This document shows, piece after piece, positions 33,709 through 42,307 of a stretch of 64,000 bases of DNA (position 1 is its first letter; every line of letters begins with the position of its first letter). A model generated the notes under the pieces. That model was not told where the DNA came from, ran no database searches, and saw nothing but the letters and a program-made list of their open reading frames with translations. The DNA comes from Gemmatimonadaceae bacterium (GTDB taxonomy: Bacteria > Gemmatimonadota > Gemmatimonadetes > Gemmatimonadales > Gemmatimonadaceae): contig DATNEW010000026.1 of the NCBI GenBank assembly GCA_035606695.1, forward strand, positions 186,001 to 250,000, written 5' to 3'. Made by a program: the position numbers and the translations under genes.

Positions 33709-34149
33709 TCAGTCGCGCCCTTCCAACCATCCACGCTTGAGCTTTTCGGCCGGCACGCTCGACAAATATGGCTTGATGTCCGCGATCGGCGTTCCGTCGA
33801 GCATGTCGACGCCGCGCACACGGAGCTTCGTCCCCTCGCGCCCGAGTAATTCGACCACCGTCAGCCCGATGGGATTGGGTCGCCGCGGCGATCGCGTGGC
33901 GAAGACGCCGTGCGGCTTGTCGTCGGACGGCGGGTAGGCGGTGAGGTCATAATCTCCGGCGCGATGAAAGATCCACAGCACGAAGAGGTGTGAAAACCCT
34001 TCGATGTCGGCGAGACCGGGCTCGAGGTCCGCGCGAAGCTCGAGGACACCTTCCTCATCGTGTCTGGCTCCCGGGCCCTTCGGAATCTGCTTCGTCTCTG
34101 TGAATGGACTGTGGACGACGCCAATCGGGGTGATGGTGAATGTCTGCAT
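33709..34149 (-). CDS. trmO: tRNA (N6-threonylcarbamoyladenosine37-N6)-methyltransferase
   Basis: The 146-residue protein is a TsaA/YaeB-type domain: FTITPIGVVHSPFTETKQIP at the start, GFSHLFVLWIFHRA in the middle and FATRSPRRPNPIGLTVVELL, the SAM-binding signature. TrmO methylates t6A37 in tRNA. It is shorter than the E. coli enzyme, which has an extra C-terminal domain; single-domain versions are common. The Met at 34149 fits the family start; an upstream Met at 34194 falls in the palindromic element and is rejected. Confidence 0.88.
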   Translation of the reverse strand: MQTFTITPIGVVHSPFTETKQIPKGPGARHDEEGVLELRADLEPGLADIEGFSHLFVLWIFHRAGDYDLTAYPPSDDKPHGVFATRSPRRPNPIGLTVVELLGREGTKLRVRGVDMLDGTPIADIKPYLSSVPAEKLKRGWLEGRD

Positions 34150-34194
34150 GGATTCAGTTTCGCTCGGGGACTGGTGCTGAACAACGGCTCGCAA

Positions 34195-34279
34195 AACGAC
34201 AAGATCTGACCAGGTCCGACAAGATCGGTTTACGGACGTGGTGAGATCTTGTCAGATCTTGTCAGATCTGGTCGTTGTT
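34195..34279. repeat. AGATCT decamer inverted-repeat element, family 1 site B
   Basis: The left arm (34195-34230, starting AACGACAAGATCTGACC) is the imperfect complement of the right arm (34241-34279, ending CAGATCTGGTCGTTGTT). The right arm is built of 10-bp units GTGAGATCTT, GTCAGATCTT, GTCAGATCTG, GTCGTTGTTC. It sits between the divergent trmO and membrane-protein genes, where it could affect both promoters. Confidence 0.8.
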
Positions 34280-34331
34280 CCCCAAGATATAGCGCACGCC
34301 CACCGACCTTGTCGCACGCAGGAGCGAAACA

Positions 34332-34832
34332 ATGCTCGCCCGCCGAATTAGTTTCGTCGTCGCTGTCGCCGCGTGCTGGGCCGTTTCCATGAATGTCATC
34401 ATGCTCGTGATGATGTTCTTGATATGGAGTGGAAGCAACGGCCTGCCCAGTACATGGACGATCGGCGACACGATCGACACGCTGAAATTCACAAGCGGCG
34501 GCACCGCGTTCGTCGGCGCGCTCTTCGCGACCATCACGCTGGTTGCCGAGCGCGGCAAGCGGTTTCTCGACATCTGGCCCGGCCGTATCGCGCGCTGGGG
34601 GGCGATCGCGGGTGTGCTGGCGATGACGCCCATCGAAATCAGTTCGCGCATCGCCCACGGCCCGGTCAAGGGCTGGGTCGAGGCGCTCATGATGATCGCC
34701 GTCGCCGGAATGGGCGGCGCCGGCTTTGCGCGCGAAACGCAGACGCTCGCGGCGTGGTGGGAGCGCCGGAAGCGCGCTCGCGCGGGCGTCGAGGTCGACG
34801 AGGCGCCGCGGGACGCCGTGGGCCTGGATTGA
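34332..34832 (+). CDS. Four-helix membrane protein of unknown function
   Basis: The 166-residue protein has membrane helices near residues 5-35 (VVAVAACWAVSMNVIMLVMM), 55-72 (GGTAFVGALFATITLVAE), 88-105 and 115-135 (GWVEALMMIAVAGMGGAGF), followed by a basic tail. GCAGGAGC eight bases before the ATG is a good ribosome site. I recognise no family. It lies 67 bases upstream of the sigma-factor gene on the same strand and may belong to its transcript. Confidence 0.7.
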   Translation: MLARRISFVVAVAACWAVSMNVIMLVMMFLIWSGSNGLPSTWTIGDTIDTLKFTSGGTAFVGALFATITLVAERGKRFLDIWPGRIARWGAIAGVLAMTPIEISSRIAHGPVKGWVEALMMIAVAGMGGAGFARETQTLAAWWERRKRARAGVEVDEAPRDAVGLD

Positions 34833-34899
34833 TCCGAGGATCGGCCGCGTGGGTTTTTCAGACGCCGTGTGTCATACTATCGAAGACACGGAGCTCGAG

Positions 34900-35430
34900 A
34901 TGCCGCGTGCCGCGACCGAGGACGACATCCGTCGGATCTACCGCGAGACCATTGACGACCTCTATGGGTTCGTCTCGCGTCGCTGCGACGGCAATCGCGA
35001 CCTCGCCGAGGACGTAGCGCAGGACACGTGGCTTCGCGCAGTGCGTGCATGGAGTGTGGACGGGGTGCCCGACCGCCCGCTCGGCTGGCTCACGACCGTC
35101 GCCGCTCGGCTGTTGAGCAATCATCGCCGGCGGCCGTACACCGACCATCTCGACGCGGCGGCCGAACCTGCCGTCGATGCCGACGACACGATGATCGATG
35201 ATTCAGAGAATCGTCAATCGATGCTGCACCGTGCGCTCGCGCGTCTGCCGATGCCGCAAAGTCGACTGCTGCACGCATTTCACTTCGAGAAACAACCGGT
35301 GGGCGACATCGCCGCCGCCGCGGGATTGACCGAGCGGGCGGTAGAGGGGCGTCTGCGCCGCGCGCGACAGAATCTGCGCCGCGAAGTCGAAGCCGATCTC
35401 GCGACCGAACGAGAAGGAGAGAAACGATGA
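34900..35430 (+). CDS. ECF-type RNA polymerase sigma factor
   Basis: The 176-residue protein shows region 2 (YGFVSRRCDGNRDLAEDVAQ, DTWLRAVRAW, PLGWLTTVAARLLSNHRRR) and region 4 (LHAFHFEKQPVGDIAAAAGL, TERAVEGRLRRARQNLRREV). The size and two-domain layout are those of extracytoplasmic-function sigma factors. The Met at 34900 begins the family-like part. The stop overlaps the start of the next gene as ATGA, so it is coupled to a membrane protein that may be its anti-sigma factor. Confidence 0.9.
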   Translation: MPRAATEDDIRRIYRETIDDLYGFVSRRCDGNRDLAEDVAQDTWLRAVRAWSVDGVPDRPLGWLTTVAARLLSNHRRRPYTDHLDAAAEPAVDADDTMIDDSENRQSMLHRALARLPMPQSRLLHAFHFEKQPVGDIAAAAGLTERAVEGRLRRARQNLRREVEADLATEREGEKR

Positions 35431-36371
35431 CGATCGACGACATGCATTCCCCGAGTCCCGAGTTTCGCGCGAGTCTCGAGCGCGAGGTGCTCGCGGCATA
35501 TCGAAGCGAAACCTTCGTGCGGAGCGAGCGGCGATATCGCGCGCCCGGGTGGTGGCGCGCCGCCGCGGTCGTGCTGATTTCCATCACGCTCGGCACCACG
35601 GCCGGAATCGCTTCAGGCCAGATCCGCGACAGCGCACGGCGCGACTCGCTGCTCGCGTCGGCGCGGGCCGACGCGCAGGTCGCGAAGGTGAAATTCGATC
35701 TCGCGAATCAACGCGCGGACGACGCATTGAAGCAGTTCAACTCGGGCGGGCTGATGCACTCGTCGCTGCTCGACGTGCAGGCGGATCGCCGCGCGGCGTT
35801 GGCGGCGCTCGTGCGCGCGCAAGACAACATCGACGAGATCACGGCCTCGTCACAGGCGGTGCGTGATGATCTCAGTGCGCCGCTCGTCGGCGGGAAGGAC
35901 TTCGTCGGCAACCGGCTTCAGCTCGACCTGAGTGCGGCGCACGATCGATTGGCCGCGGCCGAGGAAGCGAAGGACGAAGCCGATCGTCGCGTACGTCTGG
36001 GCGCCGCGGCCGAGATCACCGGCCTCGAAGCCGCCGCGCAGCTGGCGCGCGCGCAGGCCGACTTCAACACGCTGGCGGAACGCTACACGCTGCGGCGGGA
36101 GTTTCTCGCGAAGGGAACACCGGCCGATCAACTCGCGAGGCGTCTGGCCGAGGCACAGCTCAAGTTCGAGGCGACGGCCGCCCAGCAGTCGTATGAGCTG
36201 GCAAAGCAGCGGCTGGACTTGCTCGAGCGGCGGCACGCGTTGGGTTCCGCAGAGGATATCGAGGTGCTCAAGGCGCGCGTGGAGCTTGCGGAACGCCAGC
36301 TGGATCTGCAGCGTCTATCGGCGCAGCTGCGCCGGCAAGGCGTGAGCCCACGCGATACCATACCGAAATGA
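35427..36371 (+). CDS. Membrane-anchored coiled-coil protein, candidate anti-sigma factor
   Basis: The 314-residue protein has a short cytoplasmic part with RASLEREVLAAYRSETFVRS, one membrane helix (WWRAAAVVLISITLGTTAGI) and a long periplasmic region of heptad-like helices (ADAQVAKVKFDLANQRADDA, YELAKQRLDLLERRHALG) resembling the hairpins of TolC-type proteins. The position and ATGA overlap with the ECF gene suggest an anti-sigma or sensor role, but the usual zinc-binding anti-sigma HxxxCxxC motif is absent. Its own stop overlaps the next start in the same manner. Confidence 0.7.
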   Translation: MTIDDMHSPSPEFRASLEREVLAAYRSETFVRSERRYRAPGWWRAAAVVLISITLGTTAGIASGQIRDSARRDSLLASARADAQVAKVKFDLANQRADDALKQFNSGGLMHSSLLDVQADRRAALAALVRAQDNIDEITASSQAVRDDLSAPLVGGKDFVGNRLQLDLSAAHDRLAAAEEAKDEADRRVRLGAAAEITGLEAAAQLARAQADFNTLAERYTLRREFLAKGTPADQLARRLAEAQLKFEATAAQQSYELAKQRLDLLERRHALGSAEDIEVLKARVELAERQLDLQRLSAQLRRQGVSPRDTIPK

Positions 36372-36742
36372 CGAAATCTGATCCGCTGGTCCGAGTCCGC
36401 GCGATTGCCATGAAACTCCCCGATGTCGAGGAAGGCACGACGTTTGGTTTCCCCGCCTTCAAGGTCGGCGGCAAAACCTTCGCCTGGTTTCCAAAAAAGA
36501 AAGAGGTCGAAGCCGGCTCGCTCGGCGTTCGGATGAGTATTCTTGAACGAGAATATCGTATCGGCGCCGAGCCGTCGGTCTATTATGTGACGCCGCATTA
36601 CAAGGACTATCCGTCGGTGCTCGCGCGCGTCCCCGCGATGCCGGACAAGGCGCTCCGTGAGCTCCTCGAGTCGGGACACGAGTTCATGACCGTGTCGGCG
36701 AAATCACGAGCAGGGAAGCGCCCCGCGAAAAAACGCCGCTGA
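36368..36742 (+). CDS. MmcQ/YjbR family protein
   Basis: The 124-residue protein has the CyaY-like MmcQ/YjbR fold: VRAIAMKLPDVEEGTTFGFP, AFKVGGKTFAWF, VYYVTPHYKDYPSVLARVPA and ELLESGHEF. The tail is rich in Lys and Arg (RAGKRPAKKRR), which fits nucleic-acid binding suggested for some members. The start overlaps the upstream stop (ATGA), making it the third gene in a coupled row with the ECF sigma factor. Its relation to that pathway is unknown. Confidence 0.85.
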   Translation: MTKSDPLVRVRAIAMKLPDVEEGTTFGFPAFKVGGKTFAWFPKKKEVEAGSLGVRMSILEREYRIGAEPSVYYVTPHYKDYPSVLARVPAMPDKALRELLESGHEFMTVSAKSRAGKRPAKKRR

Positions 36743-36759
36743 CATCTGGCTCAACGACG

Positions 36760-37665
36760 TCAGCGATTGGCGCGCTCTTTCGCCGCGCGTTCCGCGACTC
36801 CCTTGCGGGCATCAGCAACGAATTCCTTGCAGAGCCGCGGATTGACGACCGCGGTATCGCCCACGGCAACGCGCTCGAACAATCGGGATGCGCCCGGATG
36901 CGGCGTCAGCAACACATCGCAGGGCAGGCGCTCGAGCGTCGCCAGCCCGCGGGCGAAGTCGGCCAGCGCGTCAGGATACGCGGTGCTCAGCGTGAAATAG
37001 AAGCCGTCGGCCGAGACGGCGGTCTGGCTGTCGGCGTACAACACGTTCACGCACTTCGCACCCTCGCACGACCGCCACGTCCAGCTCGTGCCCCCGGGCG
37101 TATGCCCCGGCGTGAAATGCGCGGTGAGTGCCAGCGGCCCCACACGAAGCGTCTCCCCGTCGTGAATGACGCGCACGTCATGCACCGGCGGATATGGATT
37201 GAGAATGCCGAACTGCGGATCACGCCGATCGGATTCTCCCTGCTCGAGCGTCTTCGCGCTCCACTCGCTTGCGGCAACGCGCGCGCCGGACGCCGCTTGC
37301 AGCGCGGCGATTCCACCCGCGTGATCGGAGTGGGCGTGCGAGTTCAGAATGAGCTTCACGTCCTCGACGCGAAAGCCAAGCGCCTTGATGTTCGCGATGA
37401 TGCTCGGCGCGGACATCGGCAGCGCCCCGTCGATGAGCACGTGACCCCGGTTCGACGTGATGAGAATCGACGCAAGCCCCTGTGGTCCGACGTAGTACGT
37501 ATTGCCGAAGATGCGAAACGGCTTCTGCGGTGCGTTCCACACCGCGCAGTTGGCGCAGCGCGACGGCGGATAGTCGACTCGAATGGTGTCCAGCACTTGC
37601 GCCGAGAGCGCAACGTTCGCGAGCGGTGCCGCGGCGAGCGCTGCGACGACCGCTCGCGAAAGCAT
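36760..37665 (-). CDS. Class B3 metallo-beta-lactamase-like hydrolase
   Basis: The 301-residue protein has a signal peptide (VVAALAAAPLANVALSAQ) and the B3 zinc-ligand set: NSHAHSDHAGGIAALQ (HxHxDH), FTPGHTPGGTSWTW (third His) and LLTPHPGAS (last His). B3 enzymes work in the periplasm, many hydrolysing carbapenems; other activities in this superfamily cannot be excluded. The Met at 37665 begins a true signal peptide, so the much longer in-frame extension is rejected. Its ATG shares a base with the stop of the histidine kinase gene (TGATG), so the two are translationally coupled. Confidence 0.87.
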   Translation of the reverse strand: MLSRAVVAALAAAPLANVALSAQVLDTIRVDYPPSRCANCAVWNAPQKPFRIFGNTYYVGPQGLASILITSNRGHVLIDGALPMSAPSIIANIKALGFRVEDVKLILNSHAHSDHAGGIAALQAASGARVAASEWSAKTLEQGESDRRDPQFGILNPYPPVHDVRVIHDGETLRVGPLALTAHFTPGHTPGGTSWTWRSCEGAKCVNVLYADSQTAVSADGFYFTLSTAYPDALADFARGLATLERLPCDVLLTPHPGASRLFERVAVGDTAVVNPRLCKEFVADARKGVAERAAKERANR

Positions 37666-39455
37666 CAGGGCGCCTTCGTGGCGTGAAGCGCGGGCAGCGT
37701 CACCGTGAACTCCGATCCGACGTCCGGTGTGCTCGTCACGACGATGTCGCCACCCATCGCGCGCGCGAGATCGCGGCTGATCGCAAGGCCCAATCCCGTG
37801 CCTTCGGCAGAGGCGGTGAGCGTGCGGCCGACCTGCACGAACGGCTCGAAGATCGTCTCGATTTGTTCGTTGCTGATGCCGATGCCGGTGTCGCGCACCG
37901 AGATCGACACGCGTTGAGCCGCGTCGAGGATGCACGACAGCGTGATGGTCCCGCCGCTCGGCGTGAACTTCACGGCGTTCGACAGCAGGTTGAGCACGAT
38001 CTGCTCGACCTTCGCGCGATCGGCCCATGCCGTGAGGCCTTCGTCGCACCCGGCATCGACGAACGCGATGCCTTTCGCCAGCGCCTGTGGCGAGATCATG
38101 TGCGTGACCGACGAGACCACCTCCTGGATCGGTACGGCGGCCAGGTCGTAGCTCAATTGCCCCGCTTCGATGCGGCTGAAGTTGAGGATGTCGTTGATGA
38201 TCCCCAGCAGGTGCGCCTGGCTGCGCTTGATGCGCTCGAGCTGGTCCTTCTGCCGCGCCGTGACGGGCCCCGAGAGTCCCATGTTGATGAGATCCGCGTA
38301 GCCGCCGATGGCATTGAGCGGTGTGCGCAGCTCGTGCGACATCGCGGCGAGAAACTGACTCTTCACGCGATTTGCTTCGTCGGCGCGACGCCGCGCATCG
38401 TCCGCGCGATGCCGAGCTTCCTCGGCCTCGCGCGTGCGAGCCTCGAGCTCTTCGGTCTGTCGTTTGAGCCGATCGGTCACTTCGCGCAACTCCGCCGCTC
38501 TCGCTTCAGCGGCGAGTCGCGCGCCTTGCTCCGTCGCAACGCGCCGCGCGTCGTCGAGCGCACGCTGCTCCGACGCGTGTCGTTCGGTGAGATCGCGCGT
38601 CACTTTTGCGAACCCGATCAATTCACCGGCGCGGTTGCGAATGGCCGTAATGAGGACGCTGGCCCAGAACATCGAGCCGTCCTTGCGTACGCGCCACCCT
38701 TCCTCTTCGTACTTGCCCGTGCGCGTCGCGATTTCCAGCTCGCGCGCCGGCTTTCGCGCATCCTTGTCGACCTGCGGATAGAACTTGGAGAAGTGCTGTC
38801 CAATGATCTCCTTCGCCCGGTAGCCGTTGATGCGCTCGGCCCCGTCGTTCCACGTGGTGACCAGTCCCGTGGGATCGAGCAGGAAGATGGCGTAGTCTTT
38901 CACGCCCTCGACCATGAGGCGGAATCGCTCTTCGCTTTCACGCAGTGCTTCTTCCGCTTCGCGGCGTTCGGTGAGGTCGCGCGTGACCTTGCCGAAACCG
39001 AGCAATTTCCCGTTTCGGTCGCGCAGGGCGGTGATCACGACGTTTGCCCAGAACCGCGATCCATCTTTGCGAATGCGCCAGCCTTCGTCCTCGAAGCGCC
39101 CGGTATTCGCCGCCGTCAGCAGCTCGAATTGGGGAAAGCCCTGTTCGACGAGATCCCGCGGATAGAAAATCGAGAAATGCTTCCCGATGATTTCTTCGGC
39201 CTTGTAGCCCTTGAACCGCTCGGCGCCGGCATTCCAGCTGAGGATGTAGCCCGCCGGGTCCAGCGCGAAGATGGCGTAGTCCTGAACGCTTTCGACGAGC
39301 AGCCGGTGGAGATCGCCTATTTCCGCGGCAATTCCACTCTTCGTGCCCGCACCTTCGTCGCCGGAGTAGTTCTTGGGCGACGGCGGGGACGCTGAGGGCG
39401 CATCGTTCGGCGGGGTTCGGCTCGACGACGTCGAACGCTTGGGCTTATCGGCCAA
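37665..39455 (-). CDS. Double-PAS sensor histidine kinase
   Basis: The 596-residue protein carries two PAS domains (VESVQDYAIFALDPAGYILS and VEGVKDYAIFLLDPTGLVTT), then a coiled coil, a HisKA box FLAAMSHELRTPLNAIGGYA with the phospho-accepting His, and an HATPase_c domain (NLLSNAVKFTPSGG, VRDTGIGISNEQIETIFEPF, GTGLGLAISRDLARAMGG). No membrane segment is visible, so it is a soluble sensor. The PAS domains are close duplicates of each other. No response regulator gene is adjacent; downstream, coupled by TGATG, is the metallo-beta-lactamase. Confidence 0.92.
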   Translation of the reverse strand: MADKPKRSTSSSRTPPNDAPSASPPSPKNYSGDEGAGTKSGIAAEIGDLHRLLVESVQDYAIFALDPAGYILSWNAGAERFKGYKAEEIIGKHFSIFYPRDLVEQGFPQFELLTAANTGRFEDEGWRIRKDGSRFWANVVITALRDRNGKLLGFGKVTRDLTERREAEEALRESEERFRLMVEGVKDYAIFLLDPTGLVTTWNDGAERINGYRAKEIIGQHFSKFYPQVDKDARKPARELEIATRTGKYEEEGWRVRKDGSMFWASVLITAIRNRAGELIGFAKVTRDLTERHASEQRALDDARRVATEQGARLAAEARAAELREVTDRLKRQTEELEARTREAEEARHRADDARRRADEANRVKSQFLAAMSHELRTPLNAIGGYADLINMGLSGPVTARQKDQLERIKRSQAHLLGIINDILNFSRIEAGQLSYDLAAVPIQEVVSSVTHMISPQALAKGIAFVDAGCDEGLTAWADRAKVEQIVLNLLSNAVKFTPSGGTITLSCILDAAQRVSISVRDTGIGISNEQIETIFEPFVQVGRTLTASAEGTGLGLAISRDLARAMGGDIVVTSTPDVGSEFTVTLPALHATKAP

Positions 39456-39723
39456 GATTGAGCGGGGTCAGCAATAGAACGACGGCGGCGCTATCTAAGC
39501 GCCGTCAGGAGAGTTGCCGGCTTACACCGCTAATCCGGGGCCACGGCGCCGAACACGGCGAAATAAGTCGGGCAGCTATGAAACGTAGAGTCCCAAAGGT
39601 GGACCGCAACACCCAATTGACCCCAAGCGTACCTAGGGCATATTCCCGCTGCACCCGCCGCCATCTGGCGGTACCTGGCAGTATCCGACTGCGTCCGCTG
39701 CATCGTGGTTTCCGGAGGTTTTC

Positions 39724-40761
39724 GTGCGTCGTCCCGCCCTGGTTTCGCTCCCCAACGCTGACTCCACTCTCGCGATCGCCGCCGCGCTGGTTTCTCTGGC
39801 CGGCGCGGCGCCTCGCGTTTCGGCCCAGGCGCGGCAACAGGCCTCGTCGGCCATGCAGGCGACCCGGATTCCGCGCGCCGACCTCGAGACGTTCGCGCAG
39901 GCCGCGGTCGCCATCGCCGCGGCGCGCGACTCCATGCAGGCCCAGATCTCCGCGCCGAAAAACGCCAAGACCTCGGCCCAGCAGGAGATCCGCGCGCACT
40001 TCCAGTCACAGGTCGCCGAGATCCTGCATCACGCGGGGTTGAGCGAGGCGGACTTCGATAAGAAGACCTACATCGTCAGCGCCGACTCCACGACGCGGCA
40101 CGCCTACGACAGCCTCGTCGCGAAGATCAGCGGCCAGCCGATTCCGAGTGTGTACGTGCCGGCCAATCTCGGTCCCCAGGTGAAGGTGCCGGCCACCGCG
40201 GCGGGCATGCACATCGGCCATGTCGTGAACACGTTCAACGACACGCCCGATTCGAAGGGCCTGTTGCCGATCGCGCTCTCCGATGCGCGTGTCGCGGCGC
40301 AGCACGCGCAGCTCGCGGCGCGGAATCCGACGAATCTCGACGCGATCAAGCTGCATGCGGGTCACGTGCTCAATGCGCTCGATCCGTCCATCGTGCCGAC
40401 CGGTCCGGGCTCGGGGTACGGGCTCAAGAAAGCCGCGGCCGGCATCGCGACGCACATCGAGCTCGCCGCCAAGGCCGCGGGCGCGACGCCGAATATCGAG
40501 ACGCACGCGGCGCACATCGCGACGGCCGCGCGCAATACGGTGACGCGCGCCGATCAGTGCATCGCGCTCGCGAAGGAGATTCAGGCCGCGACCACCGCCG
40601 ACGACGCGATGAAGTTGTTGAATCAGCTCATCCCGTTGACGCAGCAGCTCACCGCCGGCGCCGACACGAACAACGACGGCAAGGTGAGCATCGACGAAGG
40701 CGGGCTGCAGATGGCGCAGGAACACGTCACCTTGATGCTCGCGGCGGAGAAGCTGCCCTGA
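39724..40761 (+). CDS. Exported helical protein with one EF-hand-like loop
   Basis: The 345-residue product starts at a GTG preceded by GGAGG with six bases spacing. A signal-like segment (LAIAAALVSLAGAAPRVSAQ) comes first. The rest is helical and Ala-rich, with repeated histidines in GHVVNTFND and HAGHVLNAL. Near the C-terminus GADTNNDGKVSIDEGG is a calcium-binding EF-hand-type loop. No family is recognised; the His and EF-hand features suggest metal binding. A B3 lactamase/kinase pair lies on the other strand upstream. Confidence 0.7.
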   Translation: MRRPALVSLPNADSTLAIAAALVSLAGAAPRVSAQARQQASSAMQATRIPRADLETFAQAAVAIAAARDSMQAQISAPKNAKTSAQQEIRAHFQSQVAEILHHAGLSEADFDKKTYIVSADSTTRHAYDSLVAKISGQPIPSVYVPANLGPQVKVPATAAGMHIGHVVNTFNDTPDSKGLLPIALSDARVAAQHAQLAARNPTNLDAIKLHAGHVLNALDPSIVPTGPGSGYGLKKAAAGIATHIELAAKAAGATPNIETHAAHIATAARNTVTRADQCIALAKEIQAATTADDAMKLLNQLIPLTQQLTAGADTNNDGKVSIDEGGLQMAQEHVTLMLAAEKLP

Positions 40762-40809
40762 GCGCGATCTGACGATCTGACGGGAGCGCGGATTGCGAGC
40801 AGAGGCTGA

Positions 40810-42021
40810 GTGAACACGTTCGCGTCGCTCAGGCACCGCAACTTTCGGCTGTTCTTCGTCGGGCAATCGATCTCGAACACGGGCAATTGGCTCACCAACG
40901 TTGCCCTGACGCTGCTCGTGCTCCGGATTACGGGCAGCGGTTTCGCGGTGGGCGTGAGCGCGGCGTGCCAATACGGTCCGATTCTGATCATCACGCCGTG
41001 GGCGGGCGCGGTCGCCGATCGCTCGAACAAGCGGCGCGCGCTGCTGCTGACGCAGGTGCTGGAGATGATGCAGTCGTCGGGGCTCGCGGTGCTGGCGTTT
41101 CTCGCGCATCCGCCGCTGTTCGGATTGTACGCGCTCGCGCTTGCCGGCGGTGTCGTGCTCGCGTTCGACAATCCGCTGCGGCGATCGTTCGTCACGGAGA
41201 TGGTGCCGAAGGAAGATCTTGCGAACGCGGTGGTGCTCTACAGCACGATCGTCAATGTCTCTCGCATCTTCGGGCCCGCGCTGGCCGGACTGCTCGCCAC
41301 CACGCTCGGCTACGGGTGGTGCTTCACGATCGACGCGGCGACCTACCTCGCCGTGTTGTTCTGCCTCTGGCGCATGCGCGACGAGGAACTGCACCGTGAG
41401 CGGCATGATGACGCGGCGACGTCGAGCGTGCGCGACGGCGTGCGGTATCTCCTCTCGGTGCCCGTGCTCTGGATCAGCTTCGCGATGCTCGCGGCCGTCG
41501 GTATGCTCGCCTACAACTTCAATGTGGCGCTTCCGCTGTTCGTGACGCGCTCGCTGCACAGCAGCGAGGCAACGTTCACAATTCTCTATTCGGTGTTCAG
41601 CGTCGGCGCGGTCGCGAGCGCGTTGATCGTCGCGAATCGGCGGATGGTGCAGCTGCGGCACGTCGTGATCGGCGCCGTGGCGATGGGCGTGGCGATGCTG
41701 CTCCTTGCCGCGGCGCCCGGCGTGATGCTCGCCCTGCCTGCGGTGTTCCTCGTCGGGATGGGGAGCATTCTCTACATGACGTCGACGACGTCGATCGTGC
41801 AGGTGCGCTCGCGCCGGGAGATGCACGGCCGGCTGCTCGCGCTCCAGACGGTGTTCGTCGCGGGGACGGGCGTGATCGGCGGTCCGCTGTGCGGCTCGCT
41901 CGCCGATTGGCTTGGCGGGCGGGCGCCGATCATCCTTGGCGGGATCGTGTGCCTGGCGGCTGCCGTGTTTGGAGCCCTGGCATCTCAGACCGTAGGTGAA
42001 GGGGTAGGGTCAAAACAATGA
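40810..42021 (+). CDS. MFS transporter (EntS-like MFS_3 type)
   Basis: The 403-residue protein has about 12 membrane helices and the opening FRLFFVGQSISNTGNWLTNV characteristic of MFS_3 exporters. Motif-A-like GAVADRSNKRR follows helix 2, and NPLRRSFVTEMVPKEDLANA is the usual helix 4-5 loop. Relatives export siderophores, macrolides or other small molecules; substrate here is unknown. It starts at GTG 40810. The stop codon TGA at 42019 forms the first bases of the palindromic element that follows. Confidence 0.85.
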   Translation: MNTFASLRHRNFRLFFVGQSISNTGNWLTNVALTLLVLRITGSGFAVGVSAACQYGPILIITPWAGAVADRSNKRRALLLTQVLEMMQSSGLAVLAFLAHPPLFGLYALALAGGVVLAFDNPLRRSFVTEMVPKEDLANAVVLYSTIVNVSRIFGPALAGLLATTLGYGWCFTIDAATYLAVLFCLWRMRDEELHRERHDDAATSSVRDGVRYLLSVPVLWISFAMLAAVGMLAYNFNVALPLFVTRSLHSSEATFTILYSVFSVGAVASALIVANRRMVQLRHVVIGAVAMGVAMLLLAAAPGVMLALPAVFLVGMGSILYMTSTTSIVQVRSRREMHGRLLALQTVFVAGTGVIGGPLCGSLADWLGGRAPIILGGIVCLAAAVFGALASQTVGEGVGSKQ

Positions 42022-42280
42022 CCACGGATTGTGAACGGCGACAAACGCGGACGGGCACGGAGACGGCGTCAACGGCCGTCAACAGCCGTTAACTGCTGTC
42101 AACGACAAGAAGAAAAAATCCTCGGCCCGCTTCGACATCGACTCGGCCGAGGGCTTGTTATTCTTGTTTTCTAAATACCAGAATAATCACGGCTTCGCGC
42201 TCGACCGAAGTTGACTGCGGTCGACAGCAGTTCACGCCGTCTCCGTGCCTGTCCGAGCATGTCGCGGTTCACGGTCCGTG
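42019..42280. repeat. Long inverted-repeat element, family 2 copy 1
   Basis: The left arm (42019-42069) contains GGCACGGAGACGGCGT and the right arm (42234-42280) its complement ACGCCGTCTCCGTGCC; the arms match at most positions over about 50 bp. Inside lie 10-bp units (CAACGGCCGT, CAACAGCCGT, TAACTGCTGT) and a bidirectional terminator. It separates two convergent genes. A second copy is at 51430-51648. Confidence 0.85.
42111..42169. terminator. Bidirectional terminator inside the family 2 element
   Basis: CCTCGGCC (42120) and GGCCGAGG (42145) form a stem with AGAAAAAAT on its left and GCTTGTTATTCTTGTTTT on its right. On the minus strand it is a textbook terminator (stem plus six T) for the gene at 42308; on the plus strand it would end the MFS gene. 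Confidence 0.75.
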
Positions 42281-42307
42281 CTCCCTTTTTTTTCTCGCAC
42301 CCTCTCT

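Noticed and set aside
37666-38049. Upstream extension of the metallo-beta-lactamase
   Set aside because: It runs through the kinase ATPase domain out of frame; the signal peptide starts at 37665.
40006-41826. A 606-codon minus-strand open frame across the exported protein and MFS genes
   Set aside because: It is Arg/His-rich antisense shadow of two convincing plus-strand genes, with no domain-like pattern.
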